Part shown: piece after piece, positions 16,875 to 24,763 of the stretch
Layout: the number at the start of each line of letters is the position of its first letter
Numbering within the stretch: the stretch's first letter is position 1
NCBI RefSeq assembly: GCF_009760405.1
Contig: NZ_WRPP01000007.1
Location: forward strand, 124,001-188,000
Reading direction: 5' to 3'
Source: Nocardia terrae
Lineage (GTDB): Bacteria; Actinomycetota; Actinomycetes; Mycobacteriales; Mycobacteriaceae
DNA: 64,000 nt
Translations under genes and position numbers: made by a program
The notes under the pieces: generated by a model
The model's database searches: none
The model's input: only the letters and a program-made list of their open reading frames with translations
What the model was told of the DNA's origin: nothing

Positions 16875-16955
16875 GGGCCGATGGTAATTTCCGGCAATCG
16901 TGATATGTCCGACGTGGGCGAAGCCGCGTGTCACCTTTCTGCAACGATGAGGGGT

Positions 16956-18344
16956 ATGCGCATCGCTAACCATGTCGTCGATCTGATCGGAAACACCCCG
17001 CTCGTTCGGTTGAACTCCGTGGTGGGTCCGAACTCGGGACTGGTGGCGGCGAAGGTCGAGTACCTCAACCCGGGCGGCAGCTCGAAGGACCGCATCGCCG
17101 TCAAGATGATCGACGCCGCCGAGAAGGCCGGGCTGCTGAAGCCCGGCGGCACGATCGTCGAACCGACCTCCGGCAATACCGGTGTGGGCCTCGCCCTGGT
17201 CGCGCAGCAGCGCGGCTACAAGTGCGTGTTCGTCTGCCCGGACAAGGTCAGTGAGGACAAGCGGAACGTGCTGCGCGCCTACGGCGCCGAGGTCGTGGTC
17301 TGCCCGACCGCCGTCGCGCCCGAGGACCCGGACAGCTACTACAACGTCTCCGACCGCCTGGTGCGCGAGATCCCGGGCGCGTGGAAGCCGGACCAGTACT
17401 CCAACCCGGGCGGCCCCGAATCCCATTACGAGACCACCGGTCCCGAGATCTGGCGCGACACCGAAGGCAAGATCACCCACTTCGTGGCGGGCGTCGGCAC
17501 CGGCGGCACCATCACCGGCACCGGCCGCTACCTCAAGGAGATCTCCGGCGGCAAGGTCAAGATCGTCGGTGCGGACCCGGAGGGCTCGGTCTACTCCGGC
17601 GGCACCGGCCGCCCGTATCTGGTCGAGGGCGTCGGCGAGGACTTCTGGCCCACCGCCTACGACCCGGCCATCCCCGACGAGATCATCGCCGTGTCCGACG
17701 CGGACTCCTTCGAGATGACCCGCCGCCTGGCCCGCGAGGAGGGCCTGCTGGTCGGCGGCTCCTGCGGCATGGCCGTGGTCGCGGCGCTCAAGGTCGCCGA
17801 GCGCGACCCCGACGCCGTGGTGGTCGTGCTGCTGCCCGACGGCGGCCGCGGCTACCTGTCCAAGATCTTCAACGACCAGTGGATGAGCTCCTACGGCTTC
17901 CTGCGCTCGCGCCTGGACGGCAAGACCGACGAGGTTCACGTGGGAGAGGTGCTGCGCGGCAAGTCCGGTGAGCTGCCCGATCTGGTGCACACCCACCCGC
18001 AGGAGACCCTGCGCGACGCCATCGAGATCCTGCACGAGTACGGCGTCTCGCAGATGCCGGTCGTCGGCGCGGAGCCTCCGGTCATGGCGGGCGAGGTCGC
18101 CGGTTCGGTCAACGAGCGCGATCTGCTCTCGGCCATCTTCGAGGGCCGCGCCAAGCTCACCGACCCGGTCTCCAAGCACATGAGCCCCGCCTTCCCGCTC
18201 ATCGGCGCGGGCGAGCCGGTTTCGGCGGCCACCAAGCTGCTCGAGTCCACCGACGCCCTCATGGTCGTCGAGGACGGCAAGCCGGTCGGCGTCATCACCC
18301 GCCACGACCTGCTCGGCCATCTGAGCACGGGCGTCCTGGCCTGA
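16956..18344 (+). CDS. cbs: Cystathionine beta-synthase
   Basis: 462 residues; ATG at 16956 begins MRIANHVVDLIGNTPLVRL, the conserved start of the fold-type II PLP domain. Lysine 44 in NPGGSSKDRIAV binds PLP, and EPTSGNTGVGLA and GVGTGGTITGTGRY are the cofactor loops. Residues about 345-460 are a pair of CBS domains (ETLRDAIEILHEYGVSQMPVV; GKPVGVITRHDLL). It condenses serine and homocysteine to cystathionine. No N-terminal haem domain, as in Rv1077. AACGAT at 16943-16948, 7 nt before the ATG, may be a -10 element of a leaderless transcript. Confidence 0.94.
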   Translation: MRIANHVVDLIGNTPLVRLNSVVGPNSGLVAAKVEYLNPGGSSKDRIAVKMIDAAEKAGLLKPGGTIVEPTSGNTGVGLALVAQQRGYKCVFVCPDKVSEDKRNVLRAYGAEVVVCPTAVAPEDPDSYYNVSDRLVREIPGAWKPDQYSNPGGPESHYETTGPEIWRDTEGKITHFVAGVGTGGTITGTGRYLKEISGGKVKIVGADPEGSVYSGGTGRPYLVEGVGEDFWPTAYDPAIPDEIIAVSDADSFEMTRRLAREEGLLVGGSCGMAVVAALKVAERDPDAVVVVLLPDGGRGYLSKIFNDQWMSSYGFLRSRLDGKTDEVHVGEVLRGKSGELPDLVHTHPQETLRDAIEILHEYGVSQMPVVGAEPPVMAGEVAGSVNERDLLSAIFEGRAKLTDPVSKHMSPAFPLIGAGEPVSAATKLLESTDALMVVEDGKPVGVITRHDLLGHLSTGVLA

Positions 18345-18361
18345 CCCGAGCCACATAGTTG

Positions 18362-18396
18362 CCGCCCGTCGGATCCGATCCGGATCCGGCGGGCGG
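18362..18396 (+). terminator. Terminator after cbs
   Basis: CCGCCCG (18362-18368) pairs with CGGGCGG (18390-18396), with further pairing of GGATCC repeats inside. It lies 18 bp after the cbs stop. GC-rich stem without a long T-run. Confidence 0.65.
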
Positions 18397-18523
18397 TGTG
18401 CTTTCACCGATGTGATCTATGGCCTGCGACAAGCGCATCTGGTACTGAATCCCACATCACAGCGCCGAGAGACCTGGGATAACTGGCGTGTTACCGGAGG
18501 TTCATCCGCGCCGGGCACCATCG

Positions 18524-19663
18524 ATGTGTATGAATCCGAGACAGGTGGCCGTGTGGATCGCCCTGCTGGGCGCGGTGCTCGGTGGCGCCGCGCTGCTGGA
18601 CCGGATCGGATTCCCCGCACCCCAAATGATTCTCGCCATCGTGGTCGGCGCCGGACTGGCGATCGCGGGCCGACTGCCCGCCCCGCTGCCGCGCGGGGTG
18701 AATCTCGGTGTGCAGGGCATGCTGGGCGTGCTGATGGGCAGCTATCTGCAGGTCTCCCTGCTGACCTCGATCGGTTGGGGTCTGCTGCCGGTCCTGGCCG
18801 TGACCGCCGCGACCGTGATCGTGAGTATCGGTGTCGCACTGGTCTTCTCGCGGGCCACCAAGGTGGACATCCCGACCGCGACGCTGGGCCTGCTGGCCGG
18901 TGGTTCGGCGGCGGTGGTGGCGGCGGCCGACGAACTGGACGCGGATCCGCGCCGGGTCGCCTTCATGCAGTATCTGCGGGTGGCGCTGGTCGCGCTCAGC
19001 GCACCGGCCGTCGCGGCGCTGCTCGACGACGAGGAGGGAATCCGTTACGGCCCAGCCACTCTCGGCGGCTCGGTCACCGATCCCACGCTCCCGTACTGGA
19101 TGATCGTCGGCCGCGGCGACCAGCTCGCCGGACTGTCGATAGCGATCGTGTTGTGCCTCATCGGGATTCGCGCCGGTAGATGGCTGCGCCTGCCGAACGC
19201 CGCGCTGCTGGGACCGATGCTGATCACGGCGGTGGTGACCGCGCTCGGCCTCAGCCACGGCTATGCGCCGACGCACCTGTTCAAGGATCTGCTGTTCGTG
19301 CTCATCGGATTCGAGGTCGGCACCCGGTTCAGCCGTGAGGTGGTCAAGGAGATGGCGCGCATGCTGCCCGCCATGACCGCCGCGGTGCTGGCGCTCTCGG
19401 CGGTAGTGGCCGGAATGGCTTTGGGGCTGGCCTGTCTGGTGGATCTGGAGATGTCGGACCTGTACCTGGCGACCACGCCCGGCGGCATCAACGCGGTTCT
19501 CGCGACGGCCGACACGATGAACGCCGACCTGCCGCTCATCACCGGCGTCCAGACCATCCGCCTGCTGGTCATGATGGCCCTGCTGCCGCTGCTCATCTCG
19601 CGAATCCGACGGTACGGAACCACCACAGCGCCGCCAGCGCCCACGCCAGCACGAAGCTCGTGA
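18524..19663 (+). CDS. AbrB family membrane protein
   Basis: About 379 residues from ATG 18524 (a second ATG at 18530 is possible; no clear ribosome site near either). Around ten hydrophobic segments arranged as two similar halves: FPAPQMILAIVVGAGLAIAG / LGVQGMLGVLMGSYL and LPNAALLGPMLITAVVTALG / LLFVLIGFEVGTRFS, each followed by a TLGLLAGGSAAVVAAADEL or ATTPGGINAVLATAD loop. This is the AbrB (ammonia monooxygenase-like, PF05145) pattern. E. coli AbrB affects aidB expression, but the transport role is unproven. Its 3' end overlaps the convergent next gene by 71 bp. Confidence 0.8.
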   Translation: MCMNPRQVAVWIALLGAVLGGAALLDRIGFPAPQMILAIVVGAGLAIAGRLPAPLPRGVNLGVQGMLGVLMGSYLQVSLLTSIGWGLLPVLAVTAATVIVSIGVALVFSRATKVDIPTATLGLLAGGSAAVVAAADELDADPRRVAFMQYLRVALVALSAPAVAALLDDEEGIRYGPATLGGSVTDPTLPYWMIVGRGDQLAGLSIAIVLCLIGIRAGRWLRLPNAALLGPMLITAVVTALGLSHGYAPTHLFKDLLFVLIGFEVGTRFSREVVKEMARMLPAMTAAVLALSAVVAGMALGLACLVDLEMSDLYLATTPGGINAVLATADTMNADLPLITGVQTIRLLVMMALLPLLISRIRRYGTTTAPPAPTPARSS

Positions 19664-20153
19664 ACACCAGCCCGCCCAGCACCGGCAGCAGCCAGCCCGG
19701 CGTCCGCTTCAGCCGCAGCGTCAGCATTTTCGAGGCGAAGGCGCCGTAGAAGACCACGCCCGCAAGGGAATGCGCCATGACCCGCCTGGTCGCGCCGGTG
19801 CCGAACTGGAAGCCGAAGCTGTAGAGGCAGTAGAAGGCCACGGGCAGACTGAGCAGGAACGCCAGCGCGCCGGACAATCGATGGAACACGTGCACCGGCT
19901 TCGGTGCGTGGAATCGGTAAATCCATACGGCCGTGAGCAATTGGCCGACGATCAGTACCAGCACGGCACTGCTGAGATAGGCCTTGAAGGTCTGCGGGGC
20001 GGAGAAGCCCCAGGTGGGCAGGGGCTGGGTGCCGGGCCAGAAGTGGGTTCCGGCCATCCCGAGCGCCACCGCGACCGCGGCGCCGGCGAGCAGCACCGGC
20101 ACCACGATCAGGTTGCGCCGAGAAACGGTGACAACGTCTGTCAGCAAGGACAT
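19593..20153 (-). CDS. Four- to five-helix membrane protein (DUF6529-like)
   Basis: 186 residues, about five hydrophobic segments. Histidines fall at membrane-edge positions (HAPKPVHVFHRLSGALAFLLSL and RRVMAHSLAGVVFYGAFASKM), which recalls the haem ligands of cytochrome b561-like proteins. A haem role is inference only. DUF6529 is my best family guess. The 71-bp 3' overlap with the AbrB-type gene is unusually long. No gene follows on the same strand. Confidence 0.65.
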   Translation of the reverse strand: MSLLTDVVTVSRRNLIVVPVLLAGAAVAVALGMAGTHFWPGTQPLPTWGFSAPQTFKAYLSSAVLVLIVGQLLTAVWIYRFHAPKPVHVFHRLSGALAFLLSLPVAFYCLYSFGFQFGTGATRRVMAHSLAGVVFYGAFASKMLTLRLKRTPGWLLPVLGGLVFTSFVLAWALAALWWFRTVGFAR

Positions 20154-20390
20154 TTCGACTCGGTTTTCTGGTCATCGCGCGTGAGTGATATCGGCGGAGG
20201 GGGACGCTGGAGATACGGCAAGGGGTTACAGGTGCGAAGGGGGTTGCCGCTGCCATGGAGTCGCGGGCGGGCCGAGTCTGCCGGGCTGGTGTCCTCCCCG
20301 GCCCTCGGAGAGGGGCCTCAATTTGTGGCATAGCTGCAGGCCAACGCGTTTTCCGGGTGCGTTACACAGCAATATGATCAACGTCTGTGG

Positions 20391-20408
20391 CTAATGTGAC
20401 TAATGTGA
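20391..20408 (+). repeat. Tandem CTAATGTGA repeats in a low-GC upstream region
   Basis: CTAATGTGA occurs twice in a row (20391-20399, 20400-20408) and AATGTGATTAG follows around 20430. TGTGA is the half-site of actinobacterial CRP operators, but no full TGTGA-N6-TCACA palindrome is seen. The 808-bp stretch 20154-20961 holds no protein gene of normal size, and its middle part is much richer in A+T than the surroundings. Confidence 0.4.
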
Positions 20409-20540
20409 TTTTTGAGATTTGAGTGAATAAATGTGATTAGCTGCAGCGTTACTTTTGAAATGCGAAACGCCGATGAATCGTCGGGAAATCGGGCAAATCA
20501 CGACATATCGCGATCTTGAGGCTAAATTTCTCTGTGATCT

Positions 20541-20557
20541 GAAACACTTTGTGTTTC
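20541..20557. promoter_or_regulatory. Perfect 17-bp palindrome in the same region
   Basis: GAAACAC-TTT-GTGTTTC, a perfect dyad with 7-bp arms about 400 bp upstream of the SLT transglycosylase gene. It could be an operator or a short hairpin. Nothing else in the window matches it. Confidence 0.45.
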
Positions 20558-20730
20558 GAATTGAATGGCCAGGTCAGCGCTTGTATTAATGCAGGTCCCG
20601 AAGTTGCCCCTCGGGTCAGTTCACCGTCTGTTCACCTTTGATTCAGGCTGTGTTAACAATGCGCAATCAAGCTGTGACCTTGTCGGAAACAGACCGTGAG
20701 TCTGAATGGCGCAAGGAGATGTGAACACAC

Positions 20731-20763
20731 ATGCGGAACGTGATCACCACATCGGTGCGATGA
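20731..20763 (+). CDS. Possible 10-residue leader peptide
   Basis: ATG 20731 to TGA 20763 encodes MRNVITTSVR. AAGGAG at 20713-20718 lies 12 nt upstream, which is rather far. It sits before the four-hairpin leader of the SLT transglycosylase gene, a position where a translated leader could matter. Speculative; it could also be chance. Confidence 0.25.
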   Translation: MRNVITTSVR

Positions 20764-20768
20764 GGCAC

Positions 20769-20896
20769 CGCGGCCGGGAGGCCGCGAATGTCCACGCCGC
20801 TCTCCGCGGAGCGCGCCAATTCCATTGACCCGTACCGGGTTTCACAACAGCAACCACAACAGCCCGCAGCGGGCGAGTGGGCGTCGTGAGACGCCC
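20769..20896 (+). promoter_or_regulatory. Structured 5' leader of the SLT transglycosylase gene
   Basis: At least three clear hairpins in 130 nt: CGCGGCC-GGGA-GGCCGCG (20769-20786), GCCCGCAGCGGGC (about 20866-20878) and GGGCGTC-GTGA-GACGCCC (20879-20896), plus a weaker CGCTC/GAGCG pair near 20800. None matches the c-di-AMP (ydaO) riboswitch that precedes resuscitation factor genes in other actinobacteria. Function unknown. Confidence 0.5.
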
Positions 20897-20961
20897 GCGT
20901 AGCCGCGCGCTGCCTTCTTCAGGCCTGCGAGCCCGAAACCGAACAGGAATCCAAATTCGCC

Positions 20962-21594
20962 ATGCCCACGAATGTTATGACTGCTCTCAGTGACCCTGCC
21001 AGACGTAGCAGGGTGGTTGCCGCCGCTCGTACGGCCGGCACCGCCGCTCTGGCTCTCGGAGTCTTCGGCTCCCTCATCACCGCCGCCGGCGCCGCCAGCG
21101 GCGACGTGAAGCCGACTTCGCTGCAGCAGACCATCGCGGCTGCCGTCCGGGCCGCTCCGGCTGTCCAGGCCGCACCGGCCGCACCGGCGGTGCCCGCCAA
21201 CGAGCAGCCCGCCCCCGCCGTCGTCGCCCCGGCTCCGGCGCCCATGCCGGCTCCCGCGCCCGCGCCGGTCTACGCCGACAACCTCGACGGCTGGATCCGC
21301 CAGGCGCTGGACATCATGGCCCAGCACGGCATCCCGGGTAGCTACGACGGCATCATGCGCAACATTCAGCGCGAATCCAGCGGCAACCCGCAGGCGATCA
21401 ACCTGTACGACTCCAACGCGGCCATGGGCATCCCGTCCAAGGGCCTGCTCCAGGTGATCGACCCGACCTTCAACGCGTACCACGTCGAGGGCACCTCCAC
21501 GAACATCTGGGACCCGGTCGCCAACATCGTGGCCGCGTGCAACTATGCGGCGCACCGCTACGGCTCGATGGACAACGTCTCCAGCGCTTACTGA
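20962..21594 (+). CDS. Secreted SLT-type lytic transglycosylase
   Basis: 210 residues. N-terminal signal-like segment (residues 15-45, basic then AGTAALALGVFGSLITAAGAAS), an Ala/Pro linker (about 60-103), and a C-terminal SLT goose-lysozyme-like domain with the probable catalytic glutamate 138 in IMRNIQRESSGNPQA and the AMGIPSKGLLQVIDPTF segment. It would cut peptidoglycan glycan strands in the envelope. Not an Rpf domain. ATG 20962 or ATG 20977 could be the start; neither has a strong ribosome site. Confidence 0.88.
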   Translation: MPTNVMTALSDPARRSRVVAAARTAGTAALALGVFGSLITAAGAASGDVKPTSLQQTIAAAVRAAPAVQAAPAAPAVPANEQPAPAVVAPAPAPMPAPAPAPVYADNLDGWIRQALDIMAQHGIPGSYDGIMRNIQRESSGNPQAINLYDSNAAMGIPSKGLLQVIDPTFNAYHVEGTSTNIWDPVANIVAACNYAAHRYGSMDNVSSAY

Positions 21595-21823
21595 GTCGCT
21601 GCGGCACTCGAACGGACGCGCCGGTGAGAACCGGATGAATATTGCGATGGCCTACCTGATGAGGGGTGGGCCATCGCGCATTTGCGAATGTTCGGCTAAT
21701 CACTGGCACTCGATTTGGCAACACTTTCGCAAACTTTCCAACTCGAAGATCAACAAGGCGTATAACGACCCCTTGGAGCAGTTTCGGCAACTCGGCCGGA
21801 ACGGATAGCGAAGGGACGGGGTC

Positions 21824-22828
21824 ATGCACACCTCGGTATTGGCTATCGATATCCAGAAGGGGCTCTCCGACGCGTGGAGCTCCGTCGCCACCTGGGTGCC
21901 GAAGTTCGTTGGCTTCCTTGTCATTCTGCTCATCGGCTGGTTCGTGGCCAAGATCGTGGCCCGGCTGGTGACCAGGATCCTGAACCGGGTCGGGTTCGAT
22001 CGGCTCGTCGAGCGCGGCGGGATCAAGGACATGCTCGCCCGCGGGCGCTACGACGCCACGGGAATCATCGCCAAACTGGCCTACTACGCGGTCCTGTTGA
22101 TCACCCTGCAGCTCGGGTTCGGGGTATTCGGGCCGAATCCGGTGTCCACCATGCTGAACGGGATCGTGGCCTGGCTGCCGCGGCTGGCGGTGGGCATCGT
22201 CATCGTGTGCATCGCGGGGGCGATCGCGCGGGTCGTGCAGGACATGGTGTCGAACATGCTGGCGGGGCTGGAATACGGGCGGATGCTGGGACGTGTTGCG
22301 GCCGTGTTCATCTGGGGGATCGGCATCATCGCGGCGCTCAATCAGATCGGGGTCGGGACGTCGGTCACCATGCCGATTCTGATCACGGTGCTGGCGACCA
22401 TCGGCGGCGTGCTCATCGTCGGGTTCGGTGGCGGGTTGATCCGGCCCATGCAGCAGCGCTGGGAAGGGTGGCTGGACACCATCGAAGGGGAGATGCCCGA
22501 GGTGAAGGGGCATGCGCAGGCGTATCAGCGCGGGCGGGAGGACGCCGCGCGGCAGCGGCAGCAGCAGGAAGCGATGATGGCGCAGCGGGCGGCCATGATG
22601 GGGCAGCCGATGATGGCCGGGCAGATGCCTCCGGGGAAGTGGGCGGAGCCGGAGGGCGGGCAGCAGATGGGTTATGGACAAAGGGGTTACGGGCAGCAGG
22701 GCGGGTACGGGCAGATGCCGCAGCAAGGTGGGCAGACGCCTCCGCAGGGTGGGCAGCCCATGCCTCCCGGTCAGCATCCTTCGCGGCCCGGTGGGCAGGA
22801 GCCCGGGGCTCCGGGAGGGATGATCTAG
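21824..22828 (+). CDS. TM-helix repeat (mechanosensitive-channel-like) membrane protein
   Basis: 334 residues. Five hydrophobic segments include the conserved TM-helix motif (PKFVGFLVILLIGWFVAKIVARLVTRIL; YYAVLLITLQLGF; WLPRLAVGIVIVCIAGAIARVV) known from MscS relatives such as CmpX, PF05552. No MscS beta domain follows; instead, residues about 235-334 are a coiled-coil-like, then Gln/Gly/Pro/Met-rich tail (YGQ and PQGGQ repeats). Likely an inner-membrane channel or stress protein; gating is not shown. Followed by a terminator. Confidence 0.78.
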   Translation: MHTSVLAIDIQKGLSDAWSSVATWVPKFVGFLVILLIGWFVAKIVARLVTRILNRVGFDRLVERGGIKDMLARGRYDATGIIAKLAYYAVLLITLQLGFGVFGPNPVSTMLNGIVAWLPRLAVGIVIVCIAGAIARVVQDMVSNMLAGLEYGRMLGRVAAVFIWGIGIIAALNQIGVGTSVTMPILITVLATIGGVLIVGFGGGLIRPMQQRWEGWLDTIEGEMPEVKGHAQAYQRGREDAARQRQQQEAMMAQRAAMMGQPMMAGQMPPGKWAEPEGGQQMGYGQRGYGQQGGYGQMPQQGGQTPPQGGQPMPPGQHPSRPGGQEPGAPGGMI

Positions 22829-22868
22829 TACCGCTCATGTGTCCCGGCGTGCCTGGAAAAAGAGACAA

Positions 22869-22903
22869 GAACAGCCCCGTGGATTCCCATCCCGGGGCTG
22901 TTC
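22869..22903 (+). terminator. Terminator after the TM-helix protein gene
   Basis: GAACAGCCCCG (22869-22879) pairs with CGGGGCTGTTC (22893-22903), a perfect 11-bp stem with a 13-nt loop, 40 bp after the stop. Confidence 0.8.
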
Positions 22904-22916
22904 TCATGGGTTTTCA

Positions 22917-22978
22917 AGATCAACATGCAATGAGGGGCGGGTTTTGTCCGCTTCGCGCACCTGAGTGCATGTTGATCT
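22917..22978. repeat. 13-bp inverted repeat, AGATCAACATGCA
   Basis: AGATCAACATGCA at 22917-22929 is exactly mirrored by TGCATGTTGATCT at 22966-22978, with 36 bp between. It lies between two convergent genes, after a terminator. It may be a dispersed intergenic repeat, a recombination target or a second terminator. Confidence 0.6.
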
Positions 22979-22986
22979 CGATGTGA

Positions 22987-23331
22987 TCAGGAGGGGCGGG
23001 CCAGGGAGCAGACGGCGGCCAGGCGGAGGTGGAGCCAGCCGGCGTCTTGCCAGTCGAGGAGGGAGAAGGGGAGTTCGGCTTCGGCGTCGCGGAGGTCGTC
23101 GAGGATGCCTCGGGCGTAGCCGGCGAGCAGGACGCTGGCCGGGACCAGGCTGGAGTTCTCCACTCCCAGGTCGAGAATGTCGCGGACGGCGGCGGCATGC
23201 TGGTCTATCGCGGCGGCCACGCCCGGGAAGACCGCGGCCGCTTCGGCGGCGGGGGCTCCGTGGGTGCGCTGCAGGCGATTCAGGGTCTTACGCGCCGAGA
23301 CGACGAGCAACGCGGAGCCGGGCACAAACAC
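22987..23331 (-). CDS. Small actinobacterial protein (DUF6401-like)
   Basis: 114 residues from GTG 23331, mostly helical. The segment FPGVAAAIDQHAAAVRDIL and LVPASVLLAGYARGILDDL resembles small DUF6401 proteins of actinobacteria as I recall them, whose function is unknown. No signal peptide or clear enzyme motif. It ends beside the long inverted repeat. Confidence 0.5.
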   Translation of the reverse strand: MFVPGSALLVVSARKTLNRLQRTHGAPAAEAAAVFPGVAAAIDQHAAAVRDILDLGVENSSLVPASVLLAGYARGILDDLRDAEAELPFSLLDWQDAGWLHLRLAAVCSLARPS

Positions 23332-23404
23332 GTGGCGATGCTAGCAATCGACCGGTGCCCGGCGGACCCGCTGTGACATATCACGCAATTGTCGGAAGTG
23401 CTGG

Positions 23405-24580
23405 TCAGCGGAAGGCTTTGGAGCCGGTGAGGGCTTCGCCGAGGACCAGTTGATGCACCTCGGCGGTGCCCTCGTAGGTCAGCACCGATTCCAGATTGTT
23501 GGCGTGCCGCAAGACCGGGTACTCGAGGGTGATCCCGTTCGCGCCCAGGATGGTCCGGCACTCGCGGGCGATCTTGATTGCCTCGCGGGTGCTGTTCAGC
23601 TTGCCCGAGCTGATCTGCTCGTTGGTGATCTCGTGGCGGTCCTTCAACCGTCCGAGGTGCACGGCCAGCAGTTGCCCCTTGCCGAGTTCCAGCGCCATGT
23701 CCGCGAGCTTGGCCTGGGTGAGCTGATAGGCCGCCAGCGGTTTGTCGAATACCTCGCGGGTGCGGGCGTAATCGATTGCGGCGGAAAGGCAGTCGCGGGC
23801 CGCGCCGAGAGCGCCGAAGATGATGCCGAACCTGGCCTCGGACAGGCAGCCCAGGGGCGCGGCCAGGCCGCGGGCCTCGGGGAGCTGGGCGTCGGCGGGC
23901 AGGCGGACGCCGTCCAGAGACAGTTCCGCGGTGATCGAGGCGCGCAGGGAGAGTTTGTGCTTCATCTCGCGGGCGCTGAATCCCGGTGTGTCCGTGGGCA
24001 CCACGAAGCCGCGGATCACGTCCCGCTCACCCTCGCGCGACTGTGCCCAGACGATGGCGACATCGGCCACGGACCCGTTGGTGATCCACATCTTCGACCC
24101 GTCGAGCACCCAGTCGTCCCCGTCGCGCCGGGCGCGGGTCCGCATCCCGCCGGGGTTCGAACCGAAGTCCGGTTCGGTCAGCCCGAAGCAGCCGATCACC
24201 CGTCCGGCCGCCATCTCCGGCAGCCAGCGCAGCTTCTGTTCCTCCGACCCGTACTTGTGGATCGCGGTCATCGCCAGCGACCCCTGCACCGAAACCATGC
24301 TCCGCACACCGGAATCCACGGCCTCGAGTTCGAGACAGGCCAGTCCGTAGGCGGTCGCGGAGGTACCCGCGCAGCCGTAGCCCTCCAGATGCATGCCGAG
24401 CAGGCCGAGTTTGCCCAACTCCGGAGCCAATTCCCGCGCGGGGAACGTGCCCGCCTCGAACCATTCCGCCACGTGCGGCCGCAATCGTTCCGCCGCGAAC
24501 GCACGCACCGTGTCCCGGATCGCGCGCTCCTCGTCGTTCAGGAGTGAATCGATGGCGAAGAGCTCATCTGCGGTGACCAT
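23405..24580 (-). CDS. Acyl-CoA dehydrogenase, glutaryl-CoA dehydrogenase-like
   Basis: 391 residues from ATG 24580; the long open frame upstream only mirrors metB. Acyl-CoA dehydrogenase fold with the FAD/substrate signatures CFGLTEPDFGSNPGGMRT and WITNGSVADVAIVWA. The catalytic base lies in NLESVLTYEGTAEVHQLVLG. The C-terminal LGEALTGSKAF and FDKPLAAYQLTQAKLADM follow glutaryl-CoA dehydrogenases more than short-chain enzymes. It would oxidise an acyl-CoA with electrons to ETF. No lysine or glutarate genes are next to it, so the substrate is open. Its start is 183 bp from the divergent metB. Confidence 0.85.
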   Translation of the reverse strand: MVTADELFAIDSLLNDEERAIRDTVRAFAAERLRPHVAEWFEAGTFPARELAPELGKLGLLGMHLEGYGCAGTSATAYGLACLELEAVDSGVRSMVSVQGSLAMTAIHKYGSEEQKLRWLPEMAAGRVIGCFGLTEPDFGSNPGGMRTRARRDGDDWVLDGSKMWITNGSVADVAIVWAQSREGERDVIRGFVVPTDTPGFSAREMKHKLSLRASITAELSLDGVRLPADAQLPEARGLAAPLGCLSEARFGIIFGALGAARDCLSAAIDYARTREVFDKPLAAYQLTQAKLADMALELGKGQLLAVHLGRLKDRHEITNEQISSGKLNSTREAIKIARECRTILGANGITLEYPVLRHANNLESVLTYEGTAEVHQLVLGEALTGSKAFR

Positions 24581-24751
24581 GCGCCCCACGATAGGACCGC
24601 TCTCGGTGCTCGGACAACGCCCGCGCCGAACGGGGCTGACCAGTTCTTCACGGGTGCGGGAGCTCGGCGGCGGCGGGCTCGCAGCTCGGGAGCATCGGTG
24701 CGCCGCGGGTGGACCGCTGCCCCCGGGGCGGGGGCGAAGCGGCAGCCTACT

Positions 24752-24757
24752 TAGGCT
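24752..24757 (+). promoter_or_regulatory. -10 element of a likely leaderless metB transcript
   Basis: TAGGCT at 24752-24757 is 6 nt upstream of the metB ATG, the spacing expected if transcription begins at the start codon. No Shine-Dalgarno sequence is present. The same arrangement occurs at 48569 (TAGGCT) and 59561 (AAGGCT). Confidence 0.5.
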
Positions 24758-24763
24758 GTTCGC

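Noticed and set aside
20721..20828. GTG-started 36-codon ORF before the SLT gene
   Set aside because: Its start is only 2 nt from the AAGGAG site, too close for initiation, and the peptide is unlike a signal or leader sequence.
20700..20961. c-di-AMP (ydaO) riboswitch before the SLT transglycosylase
   Set aside because: The conserved ydaO core blocks are not present; only unrelated GC-rich hairpins are.
24601..24763. SAM riboswitch before metB
   Set aside because: No SAM-I or SAM-IV conserved core is visible, and a -10 element 6 nt from the ATG suggests a leaderless transcript.
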